Below the pieces are notes generated by a model. The model was given only the letters and a program-made list of their open reading frames with translations, had not been told where the DNA came from and made no database searches. The position numbers were made by a program, and so were the translations under genes. 60,000 nt of DNA from NCBI RefSeq assembly GCF_910592395.1, contig NC_088315.1:18647808-18707807 (forward strand). Direction: 5' to 3'. This document shows positions 35,708 through 49,212 of the stretch, one piece after another; positions within the stretch are counted from its first letter, which is position 1; the number at the start of each line of letters is the position of its first letter. The DNA is from Lineus longissimus (Eukaryota; Nemertea; Pilidiophora; Heteronemertea; Lineidae).

Positions 35708-37311
35708 AACGTACTCTCTACTATACCACAGTAGAGCATTTCACTGTTGTCGATATCGCATTAAACAGTGAACATTCTACTGTGTGTTTGCGTTTGCGCA
35801 CATTCTCTGCGCAACGAAGAATACCATTGAATATTATATAAATATTGCATGTCAAGCCATAGAATAGTCAAAATTTTTTGTCAGGTCAAAAATTATTTCA
35901 CGAGGCTTTAAACCAAACCTTGAAGAAATCGGACCAGCAGGTTTTGCACAGCGACCCAAACCACTGTCAAAGTGATTTTTAATCGGCGGATACGCAAATC
36001 ATGTATGGAGCCAAGACGTGTACATTATGTACCGTACTGTGGACAGTGTGTGTTTACATTAGCAGACGATGTTTGTTTGAAGCGAGTCCAGGCCCAACTT
36101 GAATGCCTTGTACTTTCTGTTCGTGGATGTAACAGTCCCACCCAATACAACCTACCTACTTTGTGGGTGTAATTCAAGACCCTGACAGTATCACAGTACT
36201 GTGCAACTTCCTGGCTTAAAACGTCGTAAATATGCTGTTTTTTATCGCCGATTTCGTCGAAATCTTAATGGCCGCCATTTGCAATATCGCGTCATCGATG
36301 ACGTCAGCCGTGGAATAATGCCGTGGAATAGTCAAAATTATCGCATGGCACGTGGTCGTGAATGACGCGACGTGATTGGCTCACATACTAATGAGGTATG
36401 ATAATCTGGAATATTGTTGAATGACCACGTGTTTTTAATTTGTACTATATATATAGTTTTTGACTGTAGCCGAATAGATGATAAATCAATAAATCAATTT
36501 GAATTTGAAATGTTGACTCTTTTATTTCATTTTAGCAGTGAGGATGGGCGGCTACAGGCGGTATCATATCCAACAACATGTCACAATAAGATACCTTTTT
36601 CCCCTATGTGCCAGGAGTGTGAGGGGTTGGGGTGGTTAGGTCCTCTCATTCCCAGCTGCCAGTCACAGTCTGGTAAATTTTTGTCTCAAGTATGAATTTT
36701 GGCAATGATCATGGGTCGGGGTCCTATCATTCCCAGCCACGAGTCACAATCTGATAACTTTTTGTCTCACGTATGAAGTTTGGCAGTGATCATGGGTCGG
36801 GGTCCTATCATTCACAGCCACGAGTCACAATCTGGGAACTTTTTGTCGCACATATAAAGTTTGGCAGTGATCATGGGTCGGGGTCCTATCATTCCACGCC
36901 ACGAGTCACAATCTGGTAAATTTTTGTCTCACGTATGAAGTTTGGCAGTGATCATGGGTCGGGGTCCTATCATTCACAGCCACGAGTCACAATCTGGTAA
37001 CTTTTTGTCTCACATATAAAGTTTGGCAGTGGTCATGGGTCGGGGTCCCATCATTCCAAGCCGTAAGTCACAATCAGGAATTTTTTTGTCTCACATATAA
37101 AGTTTGGCAGTGATCAGGGGTCGGGGTCCTATCATTCACAGCCACGAGTCACAATCTGGTAACTTTTTGTCTCACGTATGGGCCCACTCATTGTTAATTC
37201 AAGAAGCGGATAATAGACGGCGAAAGCATCTGGCCAACTGTGAACTGTCTACTGTGTAAGTGGAAAATGGAGACAGTGAAGAGTTCACTGTTTTGTGCGG
37301 AGCATGCTCTG
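35708..37311. mobile_element. 1.6-kb insertion with 8-bp flanking duplication
   Basis: Flanked on both sides by TGTACAGC (35700-35707 and 37312-37319), which is single in the other units. Near both ends lie short palindromic words of the type CAGTGAA/TTCACTG and CAGTAGA/TCTACTG. An 8-bp duplication suits a hAT- or P-type element. No transposase is readable, so it is non-autonomous. Confidence 0.78.
36640..37178 (+). repeat. 81-bp minisatellite, about 6-7 copies
   Basis: The phrase ATGGGTCGGGGTCC recurs at 36711, 36792, 36873, 36954, 37035 and (variant) 37116, a regular 81-bp period. Each unit also carries GAGTCACAATCTGG and TTTTTGTCTCAC. It lies inside the 1.6-kb insertion. Confidence 0.9.
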
Positions 37312-38871
37312 TGTACAGCGTAGCGGATCGAGGCTATATAATGGGGTAGCTGCGGTCAGGAATGAATCGGTTGAGTTCATCTTTGGGCTCGAGGGGAGGC
37401 GGCTGCGATCAGGAATGAATCTGTTGGGTTCATCTTTGAAGAGAAAATATCGAGTAAGAGTGGGGAAACGCGATAGAGAGCACTAAGTATGTATATAGTG
37501 GTACTCACGCTCCATATTTTGACGCCGGACTGACGCTGTCAACGAGATAATGGTGATTGACGACAGCCACAAACGGGAATGCAGCAGACTTTGCATGCCT
37601 GTTATTTCCGAAGAAGAAACCCAATTATCATCGACATGTGACACAGATTAGGTCTGAGTGATCAGTAAGCCAAATAATAAGTGATGATGCTTGTAGCACA
37701 AAAATAGTGTCCATTGTATAATGCTCTGTTCGGTGAGCCAAGGAGGCAAACTTTCAAAGGCCTATAAGTTTGTCATATTGATTGGTGAATATATACCAGA
37801 CTATCGATTGCTGCATATTTCGTCATAAAGATCAATAAGTGTTAAAATGAAACATCATGATGGCACAATTGTGAGGTTGACTTATGATCACCATTACCTG
37901 CATTAGGCAAAGCTAGCTGGGCAGCGGGGGGGGGGGGGCAGATACCGCAGAAGTCACCAAAATAATGTCTTACATGTATATATTTATGATCGGTGATTCA
38001 GGCCGAATGTTTTCAAAAAGTGTCAATTAGCCACCCCGCCCCAAGAGAGCCTCCCAGACCGAAAGACTAGCTACGCACATGACCAGTCGACTTCATGCGC
38101 AGCAGGCAACCCCCATCGTCTTCGACCATGTGGTGTCCGTAATCTGTCTTCATCTCCAAGCAGTGATAGGGCGCAAGACATTCGTCGGCTGGTCTGGTCT
38201 GGTTCACATAGGCTCACCCATTGTTTATCACTAATATTTCAAGTACTTTCAGAAACATTGAAATCTTGTGGTCAAGATGCATGGGTATGGTATGACTGAG
38301 TGATTAAAATATTCCTCGTAGAAACATGAGCGCTGCCGATGTACTGTCACGTAGTAGAGTTGGCGACGAGGGCATTAATAAGGATCAAAGACCTATGAGT
38401 GACCCTAAGTGTAAATACTAATTAGCTCATTCAATTAAGTCACCTCATTAACCCCATCCAACACAGGCCTTTGATCCATAATGCCCTATTTTGGAAAGCG
38501 AGGCCTCTGATCTTTAATGCCCTATATTGGGAAGCCCTGATATTTTTCACCGGTTTTTTTCCTTTCTGGGAAAAGTCGGACAATGTCGGACTTTTGTCGG
38601 ATAAATCAGGAAAAAGTTAGAGAAACTGTTAAGAAGTCGGAAAAGCCTCTACTAGTGAAAGTATTTTGATATTCCACACGTGCACAAGGTTATGCTGATA
38701 GTACCACATCGTAACTGATGATACCAGTAGAGGTACATGTAATTCGTTCGCCGCCGAGTATACTGACGACTTTTGGCTTGTCTTTCTGTATCACTGGAAA
38801 TGTCTTATGCTGCTCATTAGATAGAAGCAACTCTTTTCACTCATTACATGGCCAAATTGATCATAAATTAC

Positions 38872-39142
38872 ATGGCCTCCACTTTTAGCTTGTAGTGAAA
38901 TCCTGTTTTAACCTCTGCCTTTAAGTTAGTTTTTTTCTGTAAAACATAAATCGACTTTGAGAAAAGCTCACATTTCTTTGCTTTCTGCGAGAAAATAGCA
39001 TGTTTGCAAGGAACAATCCACGATTGACAATACGCAATGCAACTTATTATTGTGCGTCGTGTTGCTGTTTCAATCGGGCCAGATACGTCATATAAGCTTC
39101 GGTCCGTGTTTGTCCGGATGTACTTCCCTCTATCAACGACGA
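38872..39142 (-). CDS. PAN/apple-domain exon, copy 5
   Basis: Intact 271-nt exon, near-identical to copy 4. Inferred partner: LamG 32847-33456. It belongs to the segment of about 3 kb duplicated between units 4 and 5. Confidence 0.76.
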
Positions 39143-40180
39143 CTGAAAAAACAAAACGTAAAGAATTTAGCCAGCTACCTATTGGGTTCTGTTGAAGAGT
39201 TTGTGATTTCAGCCTCGCCGTATCGAGTATTTTAATACAATACTCGATTCGAAGAAGAAGTATATTGTGGTTTTGAATAAGAATTCTAAAATACCTTGGT
39301 ACCGGAAAGTCAACTTTTAAATTGAAAATGCATAAGCCTCGTTCTGAGAGTGGAGTGTTTTGGACACGCAACCAAGATGCTCTACCAAAGTTCCCTCGGG
39401 TTGCACTAAAATGTGGAAACCATGCACACAGCTCACTTCAGAAGTTTGAGGCTCTCAAAACACTGCTTCAAACACCAATCAGCCAAGGAAGCATCAACCA
39501 CCCTAAGTTTTTTAATGAGCACTACACATATTTGCTGAGAAAAACGCTCCAAATAGCCCATTTGCGCGGATTTTAGCATCACTTCCTATGTGCGCTGTCG
39601 TAACATAATGTAAACAACGGCGCTACCGGCGCTCCGGGCAGGCGATGGATGGAATTTGCCAAATTCGCACATATTCAAGTTATTTTCGTGGCCTATCTTT
39701 TTAAGTTTGAGGTATTTTAGGATAGAAATTGAACCCTCGGCTTCGGACCTTGGTTGAGTTACCAAGACACTCGGGTGGAGCTAAAATTTCGTCCAAACCC
39801 TCGCCTATCGGCTCGGGTTTGGACTGTATTTTAGCTCCACCCTCGAGTGTCTTGGTAACTCAACCAAGGTCCTCCGCTTCGGGTTCAATTCCTTAAACAA
39901 ACACGCTACACTAGCCGAGATATCAGACCACTGAACGAGCAATAGCGATGGTCAGTGGCATTAGGCTACCTACTTGAGTGAGCTAATTAGTATTCACACT
40001 TTGGGTCACTGTGAGTGTTTGGCTCACACCTCATTAACCCCATTCAATCTTTATTGACCTATTTTGGGAAGCCCTGATATTATCACAGGTTTTAAAAAAT
40101 CCGAACTTTCAGGGAAAAGTCGGACATTGTTGGACTTTTGTCAGATAAATCAGGAAAAAGTTGAGAAACCGTCAAGACTC
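39143..40180. other. Junction between genes 5 and 6 with second 0.6-kb insertion
   Basis: Same structure as 31809-32846: composite insertion at about 39284-39894 including its 84-codon frame (39322-39576), then the 3' region of LamG copy 6 with AATAAA at 40050-40055. Confidence 0.55.
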
Positions 40181-40790
40181 CTACTGGTGACAAAAGTTAT
40201 AACATCGCGTACACCTACTGGCACTATGGAACTTCTTGACATTGCTTCGAGAAAGTGCATGGTGATAAACACGGAGACTACTCATGGATCCGTTAAACAC
40301 ACCCATTTTCACGACTTGATAATCCTGCCAATCCCCCTTCCACCCGAGCTGATACCGCTTATGCTTGTTGTAAACACTGTCCAGGTTACTTCTTATGACA
40401 TGTTGCCTTTGGACAACTTGACCATTCACATACATCGCTGCTGTACGCTCTCGACGATCCCAAGTCACAACGACAGATGTCCACCGTAGCAGGTTTAATA
40501 AGGTATCTTTATTTTTGCAATGCAGGCGAATGATATCATCATTAAAAGTTTTAAGGAGGTAAAACAATAATTCGTTTCTTGAAAAATAAAGCTGAAACTG
40601 GCGTGGTCTTGTCCAGTCACCTAGTAGCATCGTCTGTCTATTATGTCCGAGTATGTAAATATAAAGAGCTATAGTGAAACTAAAGCCCCTCATTTCGAAT
40701 CTTGGAATTGTGATCCTTGCCGTGTTGTCCCTAATTGTCAAGACAGACCGGAATATGACTGAGTGAACGTAATCGGCGTTTCCAGTGATT
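40181..40790 (-). CDS. LamG/ConA-like terminal exon, copy 6 (readable to an upstream ATG)
   Basis: Intact jelly-roll exon. Only in this copy does the pyrimidine tract happen to be in frame, so the frame extends to an ATG at 40835-40837. It then reads MIFFLIILFIICSSF before the exon proper, a plausible signal peptide. If the intron were retained or a promoter lay nearby, this could give a secreted 218-residue LamG-only protein; more likely it is an accident of an acceptor made of T-rich codons. Last loop DYQVVKMGVFNG. Inferred PAN partner 47925-48195. Confidence 0.8.
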
Positions 40791-43700
40791 CTGAATGAGG
40801 AACAAATAATGAACAAGATAATGAGAAAAAAAATCATGTTACTTCACGCTATCACGAAATCATTGGTTAACGTTCTCCGGCCCTGCTAACCACGGTGGAT
40901 GATCGTAACGGTTCAGCGACCAAATGGACGGTTCAAGGAACAGCCGCTCATGCACTCTAGCAGATGACGTGAGTTGAAAATCAGTATAATAAAATATGGA
41001 AGATATTGATAAATTTTTGCGATGTAGTGGCCTGGGCTTTTGCTAGATACTATCCTTAAGATCATAACGCGATGGTTTCTGTCGTTTATAGGGCTATTTA
41101 ATTACAATTTCAAAAAAGTTTAGTAGGGTGCTATGTCATCGCTGTCTAGTTAACGGTAGGCTGTCAGGTTCCCTCTAAAGCTATATGGAATCAACCTCTG
41201 GGGATGTGTTTCGTGGTATTTCATTCGAAATTCTGCTCTTTTCTTAATTTTTTTCGTGATTTTGACCGATTTCTGCAATGACCGTATATGTTTAAACGAA
41301 CCCTCGAGTGGTTCAGCGACTTCACCTTGTGCGGTTTAACAAAGGCAATCTCTACGTCGAAATTCAGTTTCTGAGGTATACTGCTGCACTCCATGACACG
41401 GTACCGGAATGGTAATCCCAGTTCTTCTCGTCTCCATGGTCATCTTATCCATAAACGTCCAGGTTCATATAAAACAGAGTACGGTGTGCCACAAGACCTA
41501 AAAGCATAAAGTGCACTTTCCGGGAGGATGTATGAGAAACTGCTTGACGAGACCGTGCATTTTCGTCGACGTTTTCTCACAAAAGTTTCTAACTTTCAAC
41601 GTGAATATTAGCTCTGTTTCTGTAAGTCAGAACCATATGGGCATACTGATGTAAACTACAACGACTGATGATGCATGCATTATAAGCAGAACCGGATTAA
41701 ACCACAGGAACTTACCGAAAATTGTAAAAATGTGTGCTACCTTGCAAATTCGACAAAACGGAATTTCGCTGAACCGTACATATTGGTCGCTAAACCACTA
41801 CGGTTATCCACCGTGCTGACGTTAATCCCTGATTTCCTCAGGATGCTACAAGAGATGTCTTCGGGAAACTTTGCTGTTGTCCTCAAAATTAACTGGGGAA
41901 AAATCCCTTGATTTCCGTAACTACATCATTCCATGATTGCCAACAGGGGGCGCCACCTTGTTTACCTCGTCCACGATCCGTAGAGTAGATCACAGGTGCG
42001 TGAAGATACCAGATTCATTGCGATTGATCAGCTCCGAAATAAATAATTGACACAATCTGAAGAACAAGCACTCCAAGACACAGAGGCCATTAATCAGAAT
42101 TTTAGGTAAGGATGTTTTGACAGACACACTCTTTGTAAAAAGGGGCGTTCATTCTGAAAAAACAGTCTTATTTGCACCACTCAAGTCAAAATAGCCTTTT
42201 TAACCTTTTTTTGCAAAAAATGGTATATTTTGATAACAAATACTGGCTTCTGATTACAATTTTAGGTAAGGAGGTTTCGGCGGCCTATTCAATGTACACA
42301 GGTGTGCTAATGCCGAAAACAGCAGTCTTATGTAAACCACTCAAGATAAAATAGCCATTTAACCCTTTTTGGCCAAATATGACCCTAAGTGGTCAAATAC
42401 TGGTTTTTATTTCAAATTTTAGGTGTACCCTATCACTCCTTTTTCTCCAGCGTTCTATCTGTTCTGTGGGGGGGGGGGGGGGGGTGGTGTCTGATTGTAG
42501 GTACGATCGCTTTGCTCTGCTATGATTCGAATATCATCAAGCGCTTATGTGCCACATCCGGGACTTGGCGACTTAATGAACATCTATGTTGGCAGAGAGA
42601 CTATTCTTGGACATGAATGGCCTTTGAAGCCATGCTCAATGCAGGGTACTCGAAGAAGCACCCTGACTCATTAGAATCTGTTGTGTTTCGTCTCTGCATC
42701 ATTTGAGCGAACATGAGGTATTAAGTGATATTGGCCATCCAAGTCGGTTTGAGACCTCCTTTCGTGATTGCTTGTAAGTCCATATACCCACCTCACGTCT
42801 GGATGAGGTCCATTCAGACTATAACTGATGATAGCTGAAAGAGGAACGAGAATGTTCATAGAACCACCTCACGTCAGAATGAGGTCCATTAAGACTATAA
42901 CTGATGATAGCTGAAAGAGGAACTTATACCCACCTCACGTCTGGATGAGGTCCATTCAGACTATAACTGATGATAGCTGAAAGAGGAACGAGAATGTTCA
43001 TGGAACCACCTCACGTCAGAATGAGGTCCATTAAGACTATAACTGATGATAGCTGAAAGAGGAACTTATACCCACCTCACGTCTGGATGAGGTCCATTCA
43101 GACTATAACTGATGATAGCTGAAATAGGAACGAGAATATCCTTAGACGAGAATTCTTCTAACGATATCCTTCTCTGTTTGATGGGCGGAAGTACGAGGGG
43201 AGGTGGCTCCGGTCTAGACCAATACTTCGTTCTGGTCTATCCCAGCACCTCGCACTTCGTCCCCAAAAGGGACGAAGTGCGACGTGCCTATTGCGAAAAT
43301 GATTTGTTGCCGAAACAATGGCCTGATTGGTTGGCTAGCCTTGTGACGTCAAACTATTTTTACACCGAGGGGTTTTCCTGTTTTTCTTCATGGCTTAAAC
43401 TCAAATGCGTTTGGGCTGGATTTCCTGGCATTTTTCGAGCTCACACATGGGCTCGATGTACAGCGTAGCGGATCGAGGCTACATAATGGGCTAGCTGCGG
43501 TCAGGAATGAATCGGTTGGGCTCATCTTTGGGCTCGAGGGAGGTGACTGCGATCATGCATGAATCTGTTGGGTTCATCTTTGAAGAGAAAATATCGAGTA
43601 AGAGTGGGGAAATGCGATAGAGAGCAGTAAGTATGTATATAGTGGTACTCACGCTCCATATTTTGACGCCGGACTGACGCTGTCACCAAGGTAATGGTGA

Positions 43701-46700
43701 TTGACAGCCACAAACGGGAATGCAGCAGACGTTGCATGCTTGTCATTTCTGCAGAAGAAACCCGATTATCATCGACGTGTTATACAGATGTGATCTGAGT
43801 GATCCTCTATGCATTGAGGAACGTTGATCAGTTAGCCAAATTGAAAGTGATGATACTTGTAGCACAAAAATAGTGTCCATTGTATAATGCTCTGTTCGGT
43901 GAGCCAAGGAGGCAAACTTTCAAAGGCCTATAAGTTTGTCATATAGATTGTTGAATATATACCAGATGATCGACTTCACCTTGTGCGGTTTAACAAAGGC
44001 AATATGTTCGTTAAAATTCAGTTTCAGACGTATACTGCAGCATTCCATGACACGGTACCGGTGTGCAAGGGCTAGTAGTCCTAGGGCTGATAGTCCGTGT
44101 AACAATAGCCCGCATTGCTAAATGTTTTGGTTAGGGTTAGCGGTACAATAGATCATGCTGTTTAATTGGTCAAATACAATCCTACCGGACTATGACTTCA
44201 GGGAGACTATATCCGCTGTCACACCGGCATGGTAATCCCAGTTCTTCTCGTCTCCATGGTCATCCTATCCATAAACGTCAAGGTTCATAAAAAACAGAGT
44301 ATACGGTGTGCCACAAGACCTACAAGCATAAAGTGCACTTTCAGTGATTGCGTATGAGAAACTGCTCGACGAGACCGTGCATTTTCGTCGACGTTTTCTC
44401 ACAAAAGTTGCTCCTGAAATAGAGTAAAATATATTGGCTAATTGAAGACAATTCCCACGCCTCGAAGGCAAAAACGATCGACTATTGGTAGTAAAGTTAC
44501 CTTTTAGATTGGGAATTATGACTGTCTGGGCCATATTACGAGTGAAATGCGATAAATAATTTTTAATCGTTGAACCATACAACCCGTACACTTTCAGTGC
44601 GTTACATTGCTAAACCGGTGTACAGTAATATCGCTAAACAACGTACACTTTCACGAAGTCAACATATTTTGCAATGTATCTCAGCCAAAGGGCATGCAAA
44701 TTACTTGTTACTTCGTCAGTCTTTATTGTTAGCTTTGTAGTACATGATAGCCATGCAAAAATGGCGTCAATTTCAGACGCTTCGCCATAAAATGATGTCT
44801 TTGAAGATCATCAAATTTCTAACTTTCAACGTGAATATTAGCTCTTTTTCTCTAAGTCACAACCATAATATTGGCATACTGATGTAAACTACAACGACTG
44901 ATGATGCATGCATTATAAGCAGAACCGGATTAAACCACAGGAACTTACTGAAAATTGTAAAATTGTGTGCTACCTTGAAAATTCGAGCAAAACGGAAGTT
45001 TGCTGAACCGTACATATTGGTCGCTAAACCACTACGGTTATCCACCGTGCTGACATTAATCCCTGATTTCCTCAGGATGCTACAGGAGATGTCTTCGGGA
45101 AACTTTGTTGTTGTCCTCAAAATTAACTGGGGGAAAAGCCCTTGATTTCCGTAACTACATCGTTCCATGATTGCCAACAGGGGGCGCCACCTTGTTTACC
45201 TCGTCCACGATCCGTAGAGTAGATCACAGGTGCGTGAAGATACCAGATTCATAGCGATTGATCAGCTCCTAAATAAATAATTGACACAATCTGAATAACA
45301 AGTACTCCAAGATACAGTGGCCTTTAATCAGAATTTTAGGTAAGGATGTTTTGACAGGCTTACTCTTTGTAAAAAGGGGCGTTCATTCTAAAATAGCAGT
45401 CTTATTTGCACCACTCAAGACAAAATAGCCATTTTAACCCTTTTTTGCAAAAAATGATATATTTTGATATTAAATACATATTTACTAGCTTCTGATTAGA
45501 ATTTTAGGTAAGGTGGTTTCGCGATCGGCAGGCCTATTCAATGTAGACAGGTGTGCTGATGCCGAAAACAGCAGTCTTATGTGAACCACTCAAGTTAAAA
45601 TAGCCATTTTAACTCATTTTGGCCAAATATGACCCTAAGTGGTCAAATACTGGTTTTTATTCCAAATTTTAGGTGCACCCTATCACTCCTTTATCTCCAG
45701 CGTTCTATGTGTTCTGTGTGGGGGTGTCTGATTGTAGGTACGATCGCTTTGCTCTGCTATGATTCGAATATCATCAAGCACCTATGTGCCACATCCGGGA
45801 CTTGGCGATTTAATGAACATCTACGTTGGCAGAGAGACTATTCTTGGACCTGAATGGCCTTTGAAGCCATTCTCAATGCAGGGTACTCGAAGCGGCAGAC
45901 CTCCTTTCGTGATTGCTTGTAAGTCCATATACCCACCTCACGTCTGGATGAGGTCCATTCAGACTATAACTGATGATAGCTGAAAAAGGAACGAGAATGT
46001 TCATAGAACCACCTCACGTCAGAATGAGTTCCCTTAAGACTATAACTGATGATAGCTGAAAGAGGAACGAGAATATCCTTAGACGAGAATTCTTCCAACG
46101 ATATCCTTCTCTGTTTGATGGGCGGAAGTACGAGGGGAGTTGGCTGTGGTCTAGACCAATACTTCGTCCCCAAAAGGGACGAAGTGCGACGTGCCTATTG
46201 CGATAATGATTTGTTGCCGAAACAATGGCTTGATTGGTTGGCTAGCCTTGTGACGTCAAATTATTTTTAAACCGAGGGGTTTTCCTGTTTTTCATCATGG
46301 CTTAAGTTTAAATGCGTTTGGGCTAGAATTCCTGGCTTTTTTCGAGCTCACACATGGGCTCGATGTACAGCGTAGCGGATCGAGGCTATATAATGGGGTA
46401 GCTGCGGTCAGGAATGAATCGGTTGGGCTCATCTTTGGGCTCGAGGGAGGTGGCTGCGATCATGCATGAATCTGTTGGGTTCATCTTTGAAGAGAAAATA
46501 TCGAGTAAGAGTGGGGAAATGCGATAGAGAGCAGTAAGTATGTATATAGTGGTACTCACGCTCCATATTTTGACGCCGGACTGACGCTGTCAACGAGGTA
46601 ATGGTGATTGACAACAGCCACAAACGGGAATGCAGCAGACTTTGCATGCCTGTTATTTCCGAAGAAGAAACCCAATTATCATCGACGTGTGACACAGATT

Positions 46701-47924
46701 AGATCTGAGTGATCAGTAAGCCAAATAATAAGTGATGATGCTTGTAGCACAAAAATAGTGTCCATTGCATAATGCTCTGTTCGGTGAGCCAAGGAGGCAA
46801 ACTTTCAAAGGCCTATAAGTTTGTCATATTGATTGGTGAATATATACCAGACTATCGATTGCTGCATATTTCGTCATAAAGATCAATAAGTGTTAAAATG
46901 AAACATCATGATGGCACATTTGTGAGGTTGACTTATGATCACCATTACCTGCATAAGGCAAAGCTAGCTGGGCAGCGGGGGGGGGGGGGGGGGGCGTCAG
47001 ATACCGCAGAAGTCACCAAAATAATGTCTTACATGTATATATTTATGATCGGTGATTCAGGCCGAATGATTTCAAAAAGTGTCAATTAGCCACCCCGCCC
47101 CAAGAGAGCCTCCCCTACCGAAAGACTAGCTACGCACATGACCAGTCGACTTCATGCGCAGCAGGCAGCCCCCATCGTCTTCGACCATGTGGTGTCCGTA
47201 ATCTGTCTTCATCTCCAAGCAGTGATAGGGCGCAAGACATTCGTCGGCTGGTCTGGTCTGGTTCACATAGGCTCACCCATTGTTTATCGCTAATATTTCA
47301 AGTACTTTCAGCAAAGTTGAAATATTGTGGTCAAGATGCATGGGTATGGTATGACTGAGTGATAAAAATATTCCATGCAGAAACATGAGCGCTGCCGATG
47401 TACTGTCACGTAGTAGAGTTGGCGACTAGGGCTTTAATAAGGATCAAAGACCTATGAGTGACCCTAAGTGTAAATACTAATTAGCTCACTCAATTAGGTC
47501 ACCTCATTAACCCCATCCAACACAGGCATTTGATCTCTAATGCCCTATTTTGGAAAGCGAGGCCTCTGATCTTTAATGCCCTATTTTGGGAAGCCCTGAT
47601 ATTTTTCACCGGTTTTTTTCCTTTCTGGGAAAAGTCGGACAATGTCGGACTTTTGTCGGATAAATCAGGAAAAAGTTAGAGAAACTGTTAAGAAGTCGGA
47701 AAAGCCTCTACTAGTGAAAGCATTTTGATATTCCACACGTGCACAAGGTTATGCCGATAGTACCACATCGCAACTGATGATACCAGTAGAGGTAATTCCT
47801 TCGCCGCCGAGTATACTGACGACTTTTGGCTTGTCTTTCTGTATCACTGGAAATGTCTTATGCTGCTCATCAGATAAAAGCAACTCTTTTCCCTCATTGC
47901 ATGGCCAAATTATTCATAAATTAC
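40791..47924 (-). other. Intron of gene 6 with two A-D blocks and an E block
   Basis: Parallels introns 1 and 4. Block D is expanded by the higher-order repeat at 42791-43140. The G run in block C (42468) is about 16 and in block E (46977) about 18. No intact gene recognised; the leader-like plus-strand frame near 41410 has a nonsense codon. Confidence 0.55.
42791..43140 (+). repeat. 142-bp higher-order repeat (76 + 66 bp)
   Basis: CCTCACGTC starts at 42791, 42867, 42933, 43009 and 43075, spaced alternately 76 and 66 bp. The two monomers alternate TCTGGATGAGG and TCAGAATGAGG versions of the same sequence, ending GATGATAGCTGAAAGAGGAAC. Other D blocks carry only one or two monomers. Confidence 0.88.
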
Positions 47925-48195
47925 ATGGCCTCCACTTTTAGCTTGTAGTGAAATCCTGTTTTAACCTCTGCCTTTAAGTTAGTTCTTATTTGTAAGACAT
48001 AAATCGACTTTGAGAAAAGCTCACAATTCTTCGTTTTCTGCGAGAAAATAGCATGTTTGCAAGGAACAATCCGCGATTTACAATACGCAATGCAGCTTAT
48101 TGGTGTGCGTCGTGTTGCTGTTTCAATCGGGCCAGATACGTCATATAAGCTTCTGTCCGTGTTTGTCCGGATGTACTTCCCTCTATCAACGACGA
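47925..48195 (-). CDS. PAN/apple-domain exon, copy 6
   Basis: Intact 271-nt exon with core SCIAYCKSRIVPC and CELFSKS; acceptor GTTTTTTCAG, donor GTAATT. Inferred partner: LamG 40181-40790. Confidence 0.76.
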
Positions 48196-48611
48196 CTGAA
48201 AAAACAAAACGTAAAGAATTAAGCCAGCTACCTATTGGGGTTCTGTTGAAGAGTTTGTGACTTCAGCCTCGTATTTTAATACAATACTCGATTCGAGGAA
48301 GAAGTATATTGTGGTTTTGAATAAGAAACAAACACGCTACACTTGCCGAGATATCAGACCACTGATCGAGCAATAGCGATGGTCAGTGGCATTAGGTTAC
48401 CTACTTGAGTGAGCTAATTAGTATTCACACTTTGGGTCACTCTGAGTGTTTGGCTCACACCTCATTAACCCCATTCAATCTGTATTGACCTATTTTGGGA
48501 AGCCCTGATATTATCACAGGTTTTAAAAAATCCGAACTTTCAGGGAAAAGTCGGACATTGTCGGACTTTTGTCAGATAAATCAGGAAAAATTAGAGAAAC
48601 CGTTAAGACTC
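48196..48611. other. Intergenic junction, genes 6/7
   Basis: Same layout as the other junctions. The poly(A) signal position after LamG copy 7 reads AATACA, as in unit 3. No leader exon was found. Confidence 0.5.
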
Positions 48612-49212
48612 CTACTGGTGATATAAGTTATGACATCGCGTACACCTACTGGCGCTATGGAACTTCTTGACATTGCTTGGAGAAAGTGCATGGTGATAAA
48701 CACGGAGGCTACTCATGGATCCGATAAACACACCCACTTCACCGTGCTCATCCCCCATCCATCCGAGCTAATACCGCTCATGCTCGTTGTAAACACTGTC
48801 CAGGTTACTTCCCATGACATGTTGCCTTTGGACAACTTGACCATTCACATACATCGCTGCTGTACGCTCTCGACGATCCCAAGTCAGAACAACAGATGTC
48901 CACCGTAGGAAGTTTCATAAGGTATCATTAATTTTGCAATGCAGGCGAATGATATTATTATTAAAAGTCTTACGGAGGTTAAACACTAATACGTTTCGTG
49001 AAAAAAAATAAAAGCAAAACTGGTATGGTGTTGTCCGGTCACCTAGTAGCACCGCCATTCTATTATGTTCGAGTATGTAAATATAAAGAGCTATAGTGAA
49101 ACTAAAGCCTCTCATTTCGAATCTTGGAATTGTGATCCTTGCCGTGTTGTCCCTAATTGTTAAGACAGACCGGAATATGACTGAGTGAACGTAATCGGCG
49201 TTTCCAGTGATT
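48612..49212 (-). pseudogene. LamG/ConA-like terminal exon, copy 7 (two nonsense codons)
   Basis: Homologous over its whole length to the other LamG exons but broken. TTA is changed to TGA just before the W in NLLRW (about 48917), and CAG to TAG in the RYQLGW segment (about 48770). It also has a 12-bp in-frame deletion in the last variable loop. No full domain can be made from it. Confidence 0.85.

Larger units (their letters stand above)
33457..38871 (-). other. Intron of gene 5 with one A-D block, 1.6-kb insertion and E block
   Basis: One A-D block lacking part of block B (the block A text joins directly to CCTTGTTTACCTCG near 34638), then the insertion at 35708-37311 inside block D, then block E with 13 G near 37927. 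No intact gene recognised. Confidence 0.55.
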
